From Gammaproteobacteria bacterium (GTDB lineage Bacteria > Pseudomonadota > Gammaproteobacteria > Steroidobacterales > MnTg04), in contig JAPUHG010000283.1 in assembly GCA_027297845.1 (NCBI GenBank), positions 1-9,165 of the forward strand: a stretch of DNA of 9,165 nucleotides, read 5' to 3'. Below, in pieces: positions 1 through 7,021 of this stretch (the first letter of the stretch is position 1; each line of letters starts with the position of its first letter). A model generated the notes under the pieces. It saw only the letters and a list, made by a program, of their open reading frames with translations. It searched no databases and was not told where the DNA came from. The position numbers were made by a program, and so were the translations under genes.

Positions 1-473
1 ATTCGAGCCTGCACTGGGTAACCGGGTCTGTTGGTCAACCTACGCCAGTACTCCCGACCACTGGCTCGGCAAACTTTACGTTAGTCGGCAATACCAACCC
101 GACGGATAACGCCGGCAACGTAGGAACCCTGGGATCCGCTACTCTGAGCGCCGATTTCGACCGCCAGACGATTGCTGCGGATGTCTCCTTGTCGATGGAT
201 GCCAACAATGAAATCTGGAACGCATCGGCGACCGATATCGCGCTGGACAGTACCGATGCGACTTTTGACGGTGCCTTCGATAGCGTGAGCATTACCGACA
301 CGACCGATGGATCTATCGACCAGGGCGATGGCAGCCTTAGCGGTTTCTTCACCGGTGATGAAAACGGTGATCTATCGGGCGCTGGTTTCGGTTACTCGAT
401 GGATGATAACCAGGGAACCTCGGTAACGGGTGCAGCGGCGTTTAGCGCCGATGACCCACCTGGGGGCGGATAG
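1..473 (+). CDS. FecR/TbpB-like surface protein, C-terminal barrel (5' truncated)
   Basis: The reading frame is open from base 3 (bases 1-2 finish an earlier codon) to the TAG at 471-473, about 156 residues, so the gene starts before the window. The visible part opens with LHWVTG, continues with FTLVGNTNPTDNAGNVG and then alternating strand-like segments rich in Asp, Gly, Ser and Thr, with GSLSGFFTGDENGDLSGAGFGYSM near the end and a short DDPPGGG tail. From general knowledge, this pattern (a tryptophan strand, then a GxAxFxLxGxTxPT segment, then a GxFxG/GxGxxY ending) matches the C-terminal barrel of large proteobacterial proteins with an N-terminal FecR domain. That barrel resembles the one in transferrin-binding-protein-B-like surface proteins. 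The FecR part is not visible, so the family call is tentative. An internal ATG at 189 is in frame but is not a likely start, because homologous-looking sequence precedes it. It is probably exported; no ligand can be proposed. Confidence 0.72.
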   Translation, partial: SSLHWVTGSVGQPTPVLPTTGSANFTLVGNTNPTDNAGNVGTLGSATLSADFDRQTIAADVSLSMDANNEIWNASATDIALDSTDATFDGAFDSVSITDTTDGSIDQGDGSLSGFFTGDENGDLSGAGFGYSMDDNQGTSVTGAAAFSADDPPGGG

Positions 474-505
474 AATAGTCCGACCTGGATAGATTCATAC
501 AGACG

Positions 506-547
506 GGCGGTCGTGATCATTATTGATCCGGCCGCCTGATTTTTTTT
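506..547 (+). terminator. Rho-independent terminator after the FecR/TbpB-like gene
   Basis: GGCGGTCG (506-513) pairs with CGGCCGCC (529-536) with one G-T wobble. Inside it GATCA (515-519) pairs with TGATC (524-528) around the loop TTAT, leaving T514 as a single bulge. This 13-bp stem is followed by TGA and an eight-T run (540-547). It lies 33 bases after the stop codon at 471-473, so it should end that transcript and insulate the lipoprotein gene downstream. Confidence 0.9.
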
Positions 548-645
548 GGCTCCGGTTCGCAGCTGTTTGTGTGATCTGAGACACGCAATAAATGAGCTGG
601 AAAGGACACACTGCGGGGATTATGTAAGAAGTTATTAGGGTCCAG
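548..645 (+). promoter_or_regulatory. Leader of the lipoprotein gene with a weak CRP-like site
   Basis: The spacer between the terminator and the lipoprotein start must hold that gene's promoter, because the upstream transcript is terminated. No convincing -35/-10 pair is visible. TGTGA-TCTGAG-ACACG (570-585) matches the CRP half-site pattern TGTGA-N6-TCACA at 8 of 10 positions, and GTGT/ACAC form a short perfect inverted repeat (569-572 and 581-584). An AGGG at 637-640 is the only Shine-Dalgarno-like sequence, 5 bases before the ATG at 646 and 8 before the ATG at 649. The CRP-like reading is a guess from one site. Confidence 0.3.
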
Positions 646-2958
646 ATGATGCAGCTACCGCATTCGACAATATTGCGTATATGCCTGGCCGGTGGTCTGC
701 TGGCGATGGCAGGCTGCGGCGGCAGCGACGACAGTGCTGCTGGCGCCACGACGGAAAGCATTACCGCAGTCAGTATCGAAGGGGTAGCGTCAAAGGGACC
801 GCTGGCCGATGCAAGTATCGAACTCTGGCTTGCCGATGCTAACGGCCAGCCGAGCGGGTCGGTGTTTAGCACGGTCACCGATGGAACCGGCCATTGGATT
901 GCCACGCTCAATTCGAACGCACAATTATTGATCGCCAGCAGTCGTGGTGGCAGCTATGTCGATGAATCTGATTCGACCCCTGACCCGGCTCTAAAGCGGG
1001 TAGTTCAACTGGCCGCCAATGATGAATTGCAGGGTCTGGCTTTGTCAGGAAGCTCGACTGCCGCAATCAATATTGTCAGCCAGGCCATGTTGACACGAGC
1101 GCGCATGCGTACCGGGCCAAACAGTTTCCCGAGCACCGTCGATGCGGTTCGCAATGAAGCAATCCAGGTTTTTGGCTTCGACATCTTTACGGTTCTACCG
1201 CAAGACCCGATCGCACCCGATCCGGCCTCGCCGGAAGAGCAGAGACAATATGCATTGCTGCTCGGTGGGCTCGCGAACGTCCTGAACGATATCGCCGTGA
1301 GAAACGGGATACCGGTTCCCACCTTCAGTATGGTCGAAGCGGTCAGCCAGGACCTGTCGGATTGTTTGCTGAATGGCCGGGACTCGGTGGGTACTGTTTA
1401 TTTTTTCATGAATGGTGGTTTTGTCGCACTGCCGACTGACCTCGATCTCAATAGCCAGATCATTCGTTTTCGAAACAACAATTTCCAGGTATTTTCCGGA
1501 ACCCCGATACCGCTGGTAGACCCCACCGCTTGCTCGCCAAACCCGCCGTCCGGCGACACAATCGCCCCGGTATTTTTACAAGTGCCTATACCTTTTACCG
1601 TTGCCGCAAGCGATGCAAATGGGACCCTGGCATCGGACCCGGCAATCACCAGTGTGCTTGCCCAGGTGCAGGCGGCCGATAACAGCGGTGATCCGGTGCA
1701 GATTATTCACGATGCGCCACCGATCTTCGCTCTCGGCGTAACCCTGGTGACTTATGTCGCAACCGACAGTTCCGGGAATACATCGCTGGCAACGACCAGG
1801 GTAACGGTAGAGGATCAGATGGCCCCAACCATTCAGGCTCCCGCGGATATCACGCAGGTACGAAGTGGCGTGCTGACGGTCGTTGCCCTGGGGCAGCCGG
1901 TGGTTTCCGATAACGTGACCACGACAGGCCGGTTGATCGTCAGTAACGATGCGCCCGCCACGGGCTTCCCCGTTGGCATACATACAGTTATCTGGTCGGT
2001 ACAGGACGAAGCCGGTCTCGGTAGTACCAGCAGTCAATTGCTGACTATTACGACCCCAAATTCACCGCAACTGCTGCAAGCGGTTCCCGACGCGATGGCG
2101 ATCGAAGGTCAGTTTATTTCGATGGATCTGTCTGTCTATTTCGGCGACGGCGATGGCGATGTACTGTCTTTTGCCCTGCTTGGTCTGCCCGCAGGAAGCG
2201 GTCTGGTCTTTGACCTGGCAAACGGAATATTGAGCGGGTCGCCGACCGATCAGGATGCAAAGGCCGCACCGTTCAATCTGACGGTGTGGGCCAGCGATGC
2301 CGCCGAGTCAGTCAACGATAACTTTGTGCTGACGATAACCGATGTCAATAACCCGCCGCTGTTTTCAGTTGCGGACTTATTGCTGACAGAGGATTTTCCT
2401 GGCACTGCGTTCCACGGTGTGGTCCCAGGTCCGGTGAGCGCGGACGAAACAGGACAGACAGTAAATTACAGCATCAGCCCCGATCCATCGCTAGTCGGCT
2501 TCGCGAATCTCAGTTTCGACAGCGCGAGCGGAACCTTGAGCGCAACGTCTGCCGCCAACATGAATGGCAGCCAGATTTTCACTATTACGGCTGACGATAG
2601 TCAGGCCGTGAATAACATGTGGCAAGAAAGTTTCCTTTTTGAGGTGGCAGCGATAAACGATGCGCCTGTTTTCAGTATCCCCGGCGATGTCGTTTTGCCG
2701 TTGAATTTCCCCGCTGTGGTCAGTTTCGATGTCACACCAGCGCCGGTCAACCCGGATGAAACACCTCAGACCGTGACCTACACGATCAGCCCACCGATAG
2801 ATTTCGCCAATATCAGTATCGACCCGAATACGGGGCGGGTCACGATCACCAGCCTGGCCGATCTTTTCGGAAGCCAGTTGATGATAATCACCGCCTTTGA
2901 CGGGGGCGCGGAAAATCCGAGCCACAGTGAGGCATTTGTCCTGACGGTCGGCCCCTAG
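646..2958 (+). CDS. Large multidomain lipoprotein (HYR and cadherin-like modules)
   Basis: This is a 770-residue exported protein. A lipoprotein signal peptide is visible: a hydrophobic stretch at residues 8-23 ending in LLAMAG before Cys24, then a Gly/Ser/Asp-rich linker. Residues 41-115 (GVASKGPLADASIELW ... TDGTGHW ... SRGGSYVDES) look like a carboxypeptidase-regulatory-type beta-sandwich common in proteobacterial surface lipoproteins. Residues 120-300 form a mixed domain I cannot name. Residues 304-390 and 392-470 are HYR-like (DTIAPVF ... YVATDSSGNTS; QMAPTIQAPADI ... WSVQDEAGLGS). Residues 473-570 look cadherin/dystroglycan-like (YFGDGDGDVLSF ... GILSGSPTD). Residues 571-673 and 675-770 are tandem repeats sharing a P-V-x-x-DET-x-QTV-x-Y-x-ISP core and a GSQ-x-x-x-ITA-x-D ending. 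Such arrays usually serve adhesion or glycan/protein binding at the cell surface. Two adjacent ATGs (646 and 649) could both start it. It converges with the minus-strand operon 17 bp downstream. Confidence 0.85.
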   Translation: MMQLPHSTILRICLAGGLLAMAGCGGSDDSAAGATTESITAVSIEGVASKGPLADASIELWLADANGQPSGSVFSTVTDGTGHWIATLNSNAQLLIASSRGGSYVDESDSTPDPALKRVVQLAANDELQGLALSGSSTAAINIVSQAMLTRARMRTGPNSFPSTVDAVRNEAIQVFGFDIFTVLPQDPIAPDPASPEEQRQYALLLGGLANVLNDIAVRNGIPVPTFSMVEAVSQDLSDCLLNGRDSVGTVYFFMNGGFVALPTDLDLNSQIIRFRNNNFQVFSGTPIPLVDPTACSPNPPSGDTIAPVFLQVPIPFTVAASDANGTLASDPAITSVLAQVQAADNSGDPVQIIHDAPPIFALGVTLVTYVATDSSGNTSLATTRVTVEDQMAPTIQAPADITQVRSGVLTVVALGQPVVSDNVTTTGRLIVSNDAPATGFPVGIHTVIWSVQDEAGLGSTSSQLLTITTPNSPQLLQAVPDAMAIEGQFISMDLSVYFGDGDGDVLSFALLGLPAGSGLVFDLANGILSGSPTDQDAKAAPFNLTVWASDAAESVNDNFVLTITDVNNPPLFSVADLLLTEDFPGTAFHGVVPGPVSADETGQTVNYSISPDPSLVGFANLSFDSASGTLSATSAANMNGSQIFTITADDSQAVNNMWQESFLFEVAAINDAPVFSIPGDVVLPLNFPAVVSFDVTPAPVNPDETPQTVTYTISPPIDFANISIDPNTGRVTITSLADLFGSQLMIITAFDGGAENPSHSEAFVLTVGP

Positions 2959-2975
2959 CAGCCTGGCTAGCGTTC

Positions 2976-3464
2976 TTACAATCTCAATTCGCGAAGTTCG
3001 CCTGATTCCGTAGCGTTATCCCAGGCGCCGGCGAAGGCATCCAGACTATCCCTTATGCGAATTGGGTCCGCCGAAATAAGCTGACCATCCCAGCGCTGGA
3101 AAGAAGGTCGATAGATCATTGATCGTCGATCACAGATGATCATAGACGCTGTCAGGCTGGTGTTCCGATGTGCCCTGCGCAGTTCAAAGTTACTGCCCAG
3201 CCGTCTCGCCAGGGCCAGAAATCTGGGCGCGTTAGCGACCGCCTGTTGCGGCTGTCGCACCAGCACCCTGACCAGCAAACGCCTTCTGTCCAGTATTTTC
3301 TGACGCAGGGATTCCATCAGGCTGCGTTCGTTGAACAATGCCGGGTGCAGCCTTTCACTCACAATATTCAGCGCCGCTGTCGAGTCCTGAATCAACTGTT
3401 CGAATGCCGCTGCGGCCTGATCCCGGGATTGTATCGTTGCCGGCAGCTGGATTTCGTCAGGCAT
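2976..3464 (-). CDS. PLD-like (DUF7931-type) hypothetical protein
   Basis: This is a 162-residue soluble protein with no signal peptide or membrane segment. Its visible traits are an early helix (RDQAAAAFEQLIQDS), then STAALNIVSERLHPALFNERSLMESLRQKILD, a basic strand (RRLLVRVLVRQPQQAV), a helix (PRFLALARRLGSNFELRR), a strand with SMIICDRRSMIYRPSF and a terminal helix FAGAWDNATES. From memory this matches the small phospholipase-D-like fold domain labelled DUF7931, seen alone or fused to GNAT acetyltransferases in gammaproteobacteria. The catalytic HxK motif of true PLD enzymes is absent, so no phosphodiesterase activity should be assumed. The ATG (complement of 3462-3464) lies 9 bp after the purB stop, so it is almost certainly co-transcribed with purB. 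Its cellular role is unknown. Confidence 0.72.
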   Translation of the reverse strand: MPDEIQLPATIQSRDQAAAAFEQLIQDSTAALNIVSERLHPALFNERSLMESLRQKILDRRRLLVRVLVRQPQQAVANAPRFLALARRLGSNFELRRAHRNTSLTASMIICDRRSMIYRPSFQRWDGQLISADPIRIRDSLDAFAGAWDNATESGELRELRL

Positions 3465-3473
3465 CGTCGATGA

Positions 3474-4838
3474 TCAGGTCCGGCGCCTTGACCGCGCCAG
3501 GCCGAGATAAGTCTCTGGCGAGAGTTCAAGCAGCGCCTGGCGTGCTTCTTCGGGAAGATCCAGGCCGCTAATAAATTCCTGCAACGTGGCCCGCGTAATC
3601 TGCTGGCCGCGGGACAACTCCTTGAGCTGCTCGTAGGGATTCTCGATACCATAACGGCGCATTACCGTCTGCACAGGCTCAGCAAGAATTTCCCAGCTCT
3701 GTTCGAGATCCGCCGTCATTTTTTCACTATTTGCCTGCAGTTTTCCCAGTCCTTTGTCCAGGGATGACAAAGCGATCAGGACATGCCCGATGCCTGCGCC
3801 GAAGTTTCTCAATACCGTGCTGTCACTCAAATCACGCTGCCATCTGGAGATCGGCAACTTCGCGGAAAAATGCGCGAGCAGTGCAACGGCAACGCCTAGA
3901 TTACCCTCCGCATTTTCAAAATCTATCGGGTTGACCTTGTGTGGCATCGTCGAAGAGCCAACCTCTCCCTCGATTGCTTGCTGGCTGAAATAGCCCAGGG
4001 ATATATAACCCCAGACGTCGCGAGACAAGTCGATCAGAATTGTGTTGTAACGACACAGGGCATCACAATATTCGGCGATCCAGTCGTGGGGTTCTATCTG
4101 GGTCGTGTAAGGGTTCCATGCCAGGCTGAGCGACTGGACGAAATCCCGGCCAAGCGTATCCCAGTCTATGTCGGGGTACGCCGCCAAATGCGCGTTGAAA
4201 TTGCCAACCGCGCCATTGATTTTCCCGAGCGCCTCGACGCCGCCAAGCTGATGACGTTGTCGCTCCAGTCGATGAACGACATTTAAAAGTTCCTTACCCA
4301 TCGTCGTCGGTGATGCCGGTTGCCCGTGGGTGCGTGACAGCATCGCCATGTCGAGACAACCATCGGCCAGATCGTCCAGGTTTTTTTCCAGCTTGCGCAT
4401 GGCCGGCAGCAGAACGGAATTCCTGGCCTCGATCAGCATCAGGGCATAGGCGAGATTATTGATATCTTCAGAGGTGCATGCAAAATGCACGAACTCACGA
4501 GCCGATGGCGATTCGCCAGCCGCCTCCAGTTTCTGCTTGATATAGTACTCGACAGCTTTGACGTCGTGATTTGTCGTCAACTCCAGATTCTTGATCTCCC
4601 GGGCATCTTCCTCGCCGAAATTTTTCTCCAGGTCGTCCAGCACAACCATACCCCGCGCCGACATATTTTCGAGTTCGGCTATTCCCGGATGTTCTGCCAA
4701 CATCTTCAGCCAGCGTACTTCGACCAGCACACGGAAGCGGATAAGAGCAAATTCGCTAAGCAAGGGACGCAGCTCATCGCATTTTCGGGCGTACCGTCCA
4801 TCGACTGGCGAAAGGGCGGTCAGAGGGCTGTAGTTCAT
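3474..4838 (-). CDS. purB: Adenylosuccinate lyase
   Basis: This enzyme cleaves SAICAR to AICAR and adenylosuccinate to AMP, releasing fumarate each time, in cytosolic purine synthesis. From the chosen start it is 454 residues, close to the 456 of E. coli PurB, and similar along its length. Visible landmarks are SPVDGRY (10-16), TTNHDVKAVEY (88-98), CTSEDINN (121-128), SRTHGQPASPTTMGKE with the catalytic-region His171, NPYTTQIEPHD (242-252) and the superfamily signature loop GSSTMPHKVNP (294-304) with serines 295/296. The frame could also start at an ATG at 4919, adding 27 residues. The ATG at 4838 is preferred because MNYSPLTALSPVDGRY aligns with the E. coli N-terminus and the extra residues look like no known part of the family. 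Its Shine-Dalgarno is weak (AGG very close to the start). A PLD-like gene follows 9 bp downstream, and fumC diverges 107 bp away. Confidence 0.97.
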   Translation of the reverse strand: MNYSPLTALSPVDGRYARKCDELRPLLSEFALIRFRVLVEVRWLKMLAEHPGIAELENMSARGMVVLDDLEKNFGEEDAREIKNLELTTNHDVKAVEYYIKQKLEAAGESPSAREFVHFACTSEDINNLAYALMLIEARNSVLLPAMRKLEKNLDDLADGCLDMAMLSRTHGQPASPTTMGKELLNVVHRLERQRHQLGGVEALGKINGAVGNFNAHLAAYPDIDWDTLGRDFVQSLSLAWNPYTTQIEPHDWIAEYCDALCRYNTILIDLSRDVWGYISLGYFSQQAIEGEVGSSTMPHKVNPIDFENAEGNLGVAVALLAHFSAKLPISRWQRDLSDSTVLRNFGAGIGHVLIALSSLDKGLGKLQANSEKMTADLEQSWEILAEPVQTVMRRYGIENPYEQLKELSRGQQITRATLQEFISGLDLPEEARQALLELSPETYLGLARSRRRT

Positions 4839-4945
4839 GCCTGTCAAACCCAGAAATGATAGGATTGAGAATGATACATCATTGCCTGCCGCGAAGGAGT
4901 ACAGCGGAGCGCTATCCATGTGTTCGCGTCGGTCAGGAAAGATAA
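4839..4945. promoter_or_regulatory. Shared divergent promoter region of purB and fumC
   Basis: These 107 bp separate the two divergent start codons and must contain both promoters. No clear consensus -35/-10 pair stands out on either strand. On the purB strand the motif TATCATT occurs twice (complements of 4855-4861 and 4870-4876), and either could act as a -10 box. Before fumC, AGGAAAG at 4935-4941 is a good Shine-Dalgarno for the ATG at 4946. Confidence 0.6.
4870..4883. promoter_or_regulatory. Fur-like palindromic operator candidate
   Basis: AATGAT-AC-ATCATT is a perfect 6-bp inverted repeat with a 2-base centre, and a further direct copy of AATGATA lies 15 bp upstream (4855-4861). The classical Fur box centres on AATGAT-A-ATCATT, so the arms are identical but the centre is one base longer. 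Ungapped, GAGAATGATACATCATTGC agrees with the 19-bp consensus at about 11 positions. It sits 62 bp before fumC and 31 bp before purB. A site of this kind would fit iron control of fumC, because class II fumarase needs no iron-sulfur cluster. It could equally belong to another dimeric regulator. Confidence 0.4.
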
Positions 4946-6343
4946 ATGGAGAACAGGATGGCCGGTAAGGACTACCGAACTGAGAGCGACAGCATGGGTG
5001 AACTCAAGGTGCCGGCGGAGGCATTGTGGGGCGCCCAGACTCAACGTGCCGTACAGAATTTTCCGATAAGCGGCCTGACCATGCCACGGTCCTTTATAAA
5101 GGAGTTGGGCCTGATCAAATGGGCCGCGGCGGGCGCCAACCAGGAACTGGGCGATCTGGATGCTGAACGTGCCAACGCCATCCAGACGGTCTCGCTTGCG
5201 GTTGCCGACGGCGAGTACGACGAACATTTTCCCATCGATGTGTTCCAAACAGGCTCGGGCACCAGTTCCAATATGAACGCAAATGAAGTGGTCTCACGAT
5301 TGGCCAGCACTGACTCTCTTGCGGTGCATCCCAACGACCATGTCAACATGGGTCAGAGTAGCAATGATGTCATGCCAACCGCGATCCACGTCAGCGCGGC
5401 CGTGGAAATCCAGGACTCTTTGCTGCCCGCGCTGACCCATTTATCCTCGGTGCTGCAGAAAAAGGCGGCGGAATGCGATTCAATAGTCAAGACCGGGCGG
5501 ACCCACTTGATGGATGCGATGCCGGTTCGCCTGGGCCAGGAAATTTCCGGCTGGCAAAGCCAGGTCGATTCGAACGCAGAAAGGATCGCGGATAGCCTGG
5601 TAAGAATGTGCCGGCTCGCGCAAGGCGGTACAGCGGTAGGCACCGGCATAAACGCCCATCCGGATTTTGGCGGCAAAGTTGCGGGTCTGCTAGCCGAGAA
5701 AACGAATGTTCCGTTTATCAGCGGTGACAATCATTTTGCCGGTCTTGCCTGCCAGGACACAGCCGTTGAAATGTCCGGCCAACTGAAGGTCCTGGCGGTT
5801 AGCCTGATGAAGATATCCAATGATTTGCGGTTGATGAACAGCGGGCCGCTGGCCGGACTCGGCGAGATCTCCCTGCCCGCATTACAACCGGGTTCAAGCA
5901 TCATGCCCGGCAAGGTCAACCCGGTGATCCCAGAAGCGGTTTGTATGGTTTCCGCGCAGGTGATCGGTAACGATGCCGTCATCACCCTGGGCGGCCAGGC
6001 TGGAAATTTCGAACTCAATGTCATGCTGCCGGTGATCGCCTACAACCTGCTGCAAAGCATTGCTATTCTTGCCAGCGCCTCCCGTGTACTTGCGGATTCG
6101 GCGATCGCCGGCTTTACGGTAAACGAAGAACATTTGCGAGCTGCACTGGTGCGGAACCCGATATTGGTAACCGCGTTGAATTCGGTCATTGGTTACGAAA
6201 AAGGTGCCGCGATAGCCAAAAAAGCGTATCGGGAAGGCAGATCCGTTCTCGATGTTGCCGATGAAGACACTGATCTGTCGAGGACGGAACTTGAGAAGCT
6301 CCTGGACCCCAAAGCCCTGACGGAGGGCGGGATCAAAGGTTAA
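4946..6343 (+). CDS. fumC: Class II fumarate hydratase
   Basis: This is the iron-independent, oxygen-stable fumarase of the TCA cycle, hydrating fumarate to L-malate as a cytosolic homotetramer. The 465 residues match the normal family length. Visible landmarks are PAEALWGAQTQRA (23-35), QTGSGTSSNMNANEV (101-115), HPNDHVNMGQSSNDVMPTA (128-146), GRTHLMDAMPVRLGQEISGW with His187, GGTAVGTGIN (227-236) and the signature loop GSSIMPGKVNP (316-326) with serines 317/318. The GRTH-LMDA-P and GGTAVGTGIN blocks and the QTGSGTSSNMN substrate loop favour fumarase, although aspartase belongs to the same superfamily. Two starts are possible: ATG 4946 with AGGA seven bases upstream, or ATG 4958 with GGAG six bases upstream; the former was kept. 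The stop codon overlaps an ATG (TAATG, 6341-6345). The gene diverges from purB, whose product fumarate is its substrate. Confidence 0.96.
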   Translation: MENRMAGKDYRTESDSMGELKVPAEALWGAQTQRAVQNFPISGLTMPRSFIKELGLIKWAAAGANQELGDLDAERANAIQTVSLAVADGEYDEHFPIDVFQTGSGTSSNMNANEVVSRLASTDSLAVHPNDHVNMGQSSNDVMPTAIHVSAAVEIQDSLLPALTHLSSVLQKKAAECDSIVKTGRTHLMDAMPVRLGQEISGWQSQVDSNAERIADSLVRMCRLAQGGTAVGTGINAHPDFGGKVAGLLAEKTNVPFISGDNHFAGLACQDTAVEMSGQLKVLAVSLMKISNDLRLMNSGPLAGLGEISLPALQPGSSIMPGKVNPVIPEAVCMVSAQVIGNDAVITLGGQAGNFELNVMLPVIAYNLLQSIAILASASRVLADSAIAGFTVNEEHLRAALVRNPILVTALNSVIGYEKGAAIAKKAYREGRSVLDVADEDTDLSRTELEKLLDPKALTEGGIKG

Positions 6344-6408
6344 TGCCACAGTTCCTGATTGCTTACCCGCCGGCGGCTACCGCCCCGGCAAAATATGCAG
6401 GCCACTAA
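6343..6408 (+). CDS. Possible 21-codon mini-ORF coupling fumC to the Nudix gene
   Basis: An ATG overlaps the fumC stop (TAATG, 6341-6345) and opens a 21-residue frame, MPQFLIAYPPAATAPAKYAGH. Its own TAA overlaps the ATG of the Nudix gene (TAATG, 6406-6410). The three frames are different, so ribosomes could pass from fumC through the mini-ORF to the Nudix gene by stop/start reinitiation. The peptide has a Pro-Pro-Ala run, a typical slow-translation motif. A 5-bp hairpin (6372-6376 with 6380-6384) lies inside it and has no T run, so it is not a terminator. An AAAGG at 6335-6339 is close upstream. It may simply be chance in a 64-base spacer. Confidence 0.3.
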   Translation: MPQFLIAYPPAATAPAKYAGH

Positions 6409-7019
6409 TGCGAGAGCGTATTCTGGCTGCCCTGGAAGGAACTACTCCTGCCCAGGACCCGGTTGAGGCTGCCCTGGCCGGGGACCTGCCGGCGAAAGTG
6501 CGCAAACTTTTAAAGCCGGAGACGCTGGTCCCCGCAGCTGTGTTGATACCGCTGGTCGGGGCGACCGATACCGAGGTGATACTGACTCAGAGAGCCGACC
6601 ACCTGAAACACCATGCCGGGCAAATCAGTTTTCCCGGTGGCAGGGTGGAGCAACACGATGACGGGCCGCTTGCAACTGCACTCAGGGAATCCGAAGAAGA
6701 AATTGGCCTCGATCCGGCTCATGTGGAAATTGCCGGATTCTTGCGCCCATACATTACAATTACTGGTTATGTTGTGACCCCGGTTGTCGGGTTCCTGGAC
6801 GCTGGATACACCGTAGCAGCGGACCAGGTCGAGGTTGACGAGGTTTTTAAAGTGCCTATGGCGCATTTGCTCAATCCGGAAAACTGGTCCAGGCGAAATC
6901 GTGAATTTATGGGAGTGCCGGTCACTTATTATGAAATTTCCTGGCAAAACCGGAATATCTGGGGTGCGACCGCTGCAATGCTAATTGCTTTTTCTAAATT
7001 ATTGAATAAAAACAAATAA
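6408..7019 (+). CDS. nudL: NudL-type CoA pyrophosphatase (Nudix hydrolase)
   Basis: This 203-residue Nudix protein should hydrolyse CoA or acyl-CoA to 3',5'-ADP and phosphopantetheine derivatives, as the E. coli YeaB/NudL and NUDT7 families do. The call rests on the CoA-specific extended motif LTQRADHLKHHAGQISFPGG (59-78), followed by the Nudix helix with RESEEEIG (93-100), whose Glu96-98 region binds the metal. The helix carries Ser where a hydrophobic residue is usual, and the Gly-x5-Glu spacing is imperfect, as in E. coli NudL. Later family traits are ITGYVVTPVVG (118-128) and EVDEVFKVPMAHLL (142-155). The ATG overlaps the preceding mini-ORF stop, and CAGG at 6398-6401 is a modest Shine-Dalgarno. 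mazG begins 2 bp after its stop, so the two nucleotide-sanitising enzymes form an operon, with fumC upstream. Confidence 0.92.
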   Translation: MRERILAALEGTTPAQDPVEAALAGDLPAKVRKLLKPETLVPAAVLIPLVGATDTEVILTQRADHLKHHAGQISFPGGRVEQHDDGPLATALRESEEEIGLDPAHVEIAGFLRPYITITGYVVTPVVGFLDAGYTVAADQVEVDEVFKVPMAHLLNPENWSRRNREFMGVPVTYYEISWQNRNIWGATAAMLIAFSKLLNKNK

Positions 7020-7021
7020 AT

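Noticed and set aside
495..911. Minus-strand 138-codon frame over the terminator and the lipoprotein 5' end
   Set aside because: It crosses a strong terminator and a real signal-peptide coding region, and its protein has no recognisable composition or motif. It is a shadow frame, like the other long frames opposite purB, fumC and mazG.
2955..2970. CTAGC-AGCCTG-GCTAG inverted repeat in the convergent gap as a bidirectional terminator
   Set aside because: The stem has only 5 bp of modest GC content and is followed by CGTTCTT rather than a T run, so it is too weak to call.
3168..3473. Plus-strand frame of 101 codons opposite the PLD-like gene
   Set aside because: The minus-strand frame has family-like sequence and operon spacing; the plus-strand protein is Gln/Arg-rich and lacks a ribosome binding site.
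4839..4919. A 27-residue N-terminal extension of PurB from an ATG at 4919
   Set aside because: The extension resembles no part of the PurB family and runs through most of the divergent promoter spacer. The ATG at 4838 aligns with the E. coli N-terminus.
6372..6384. GGCGG-CTA-CCGCC hairpin after fumC as a terminator
   Set aside because: No T tract follows and the downstream Nudix gene is closely packed, so termination here is unlikely.
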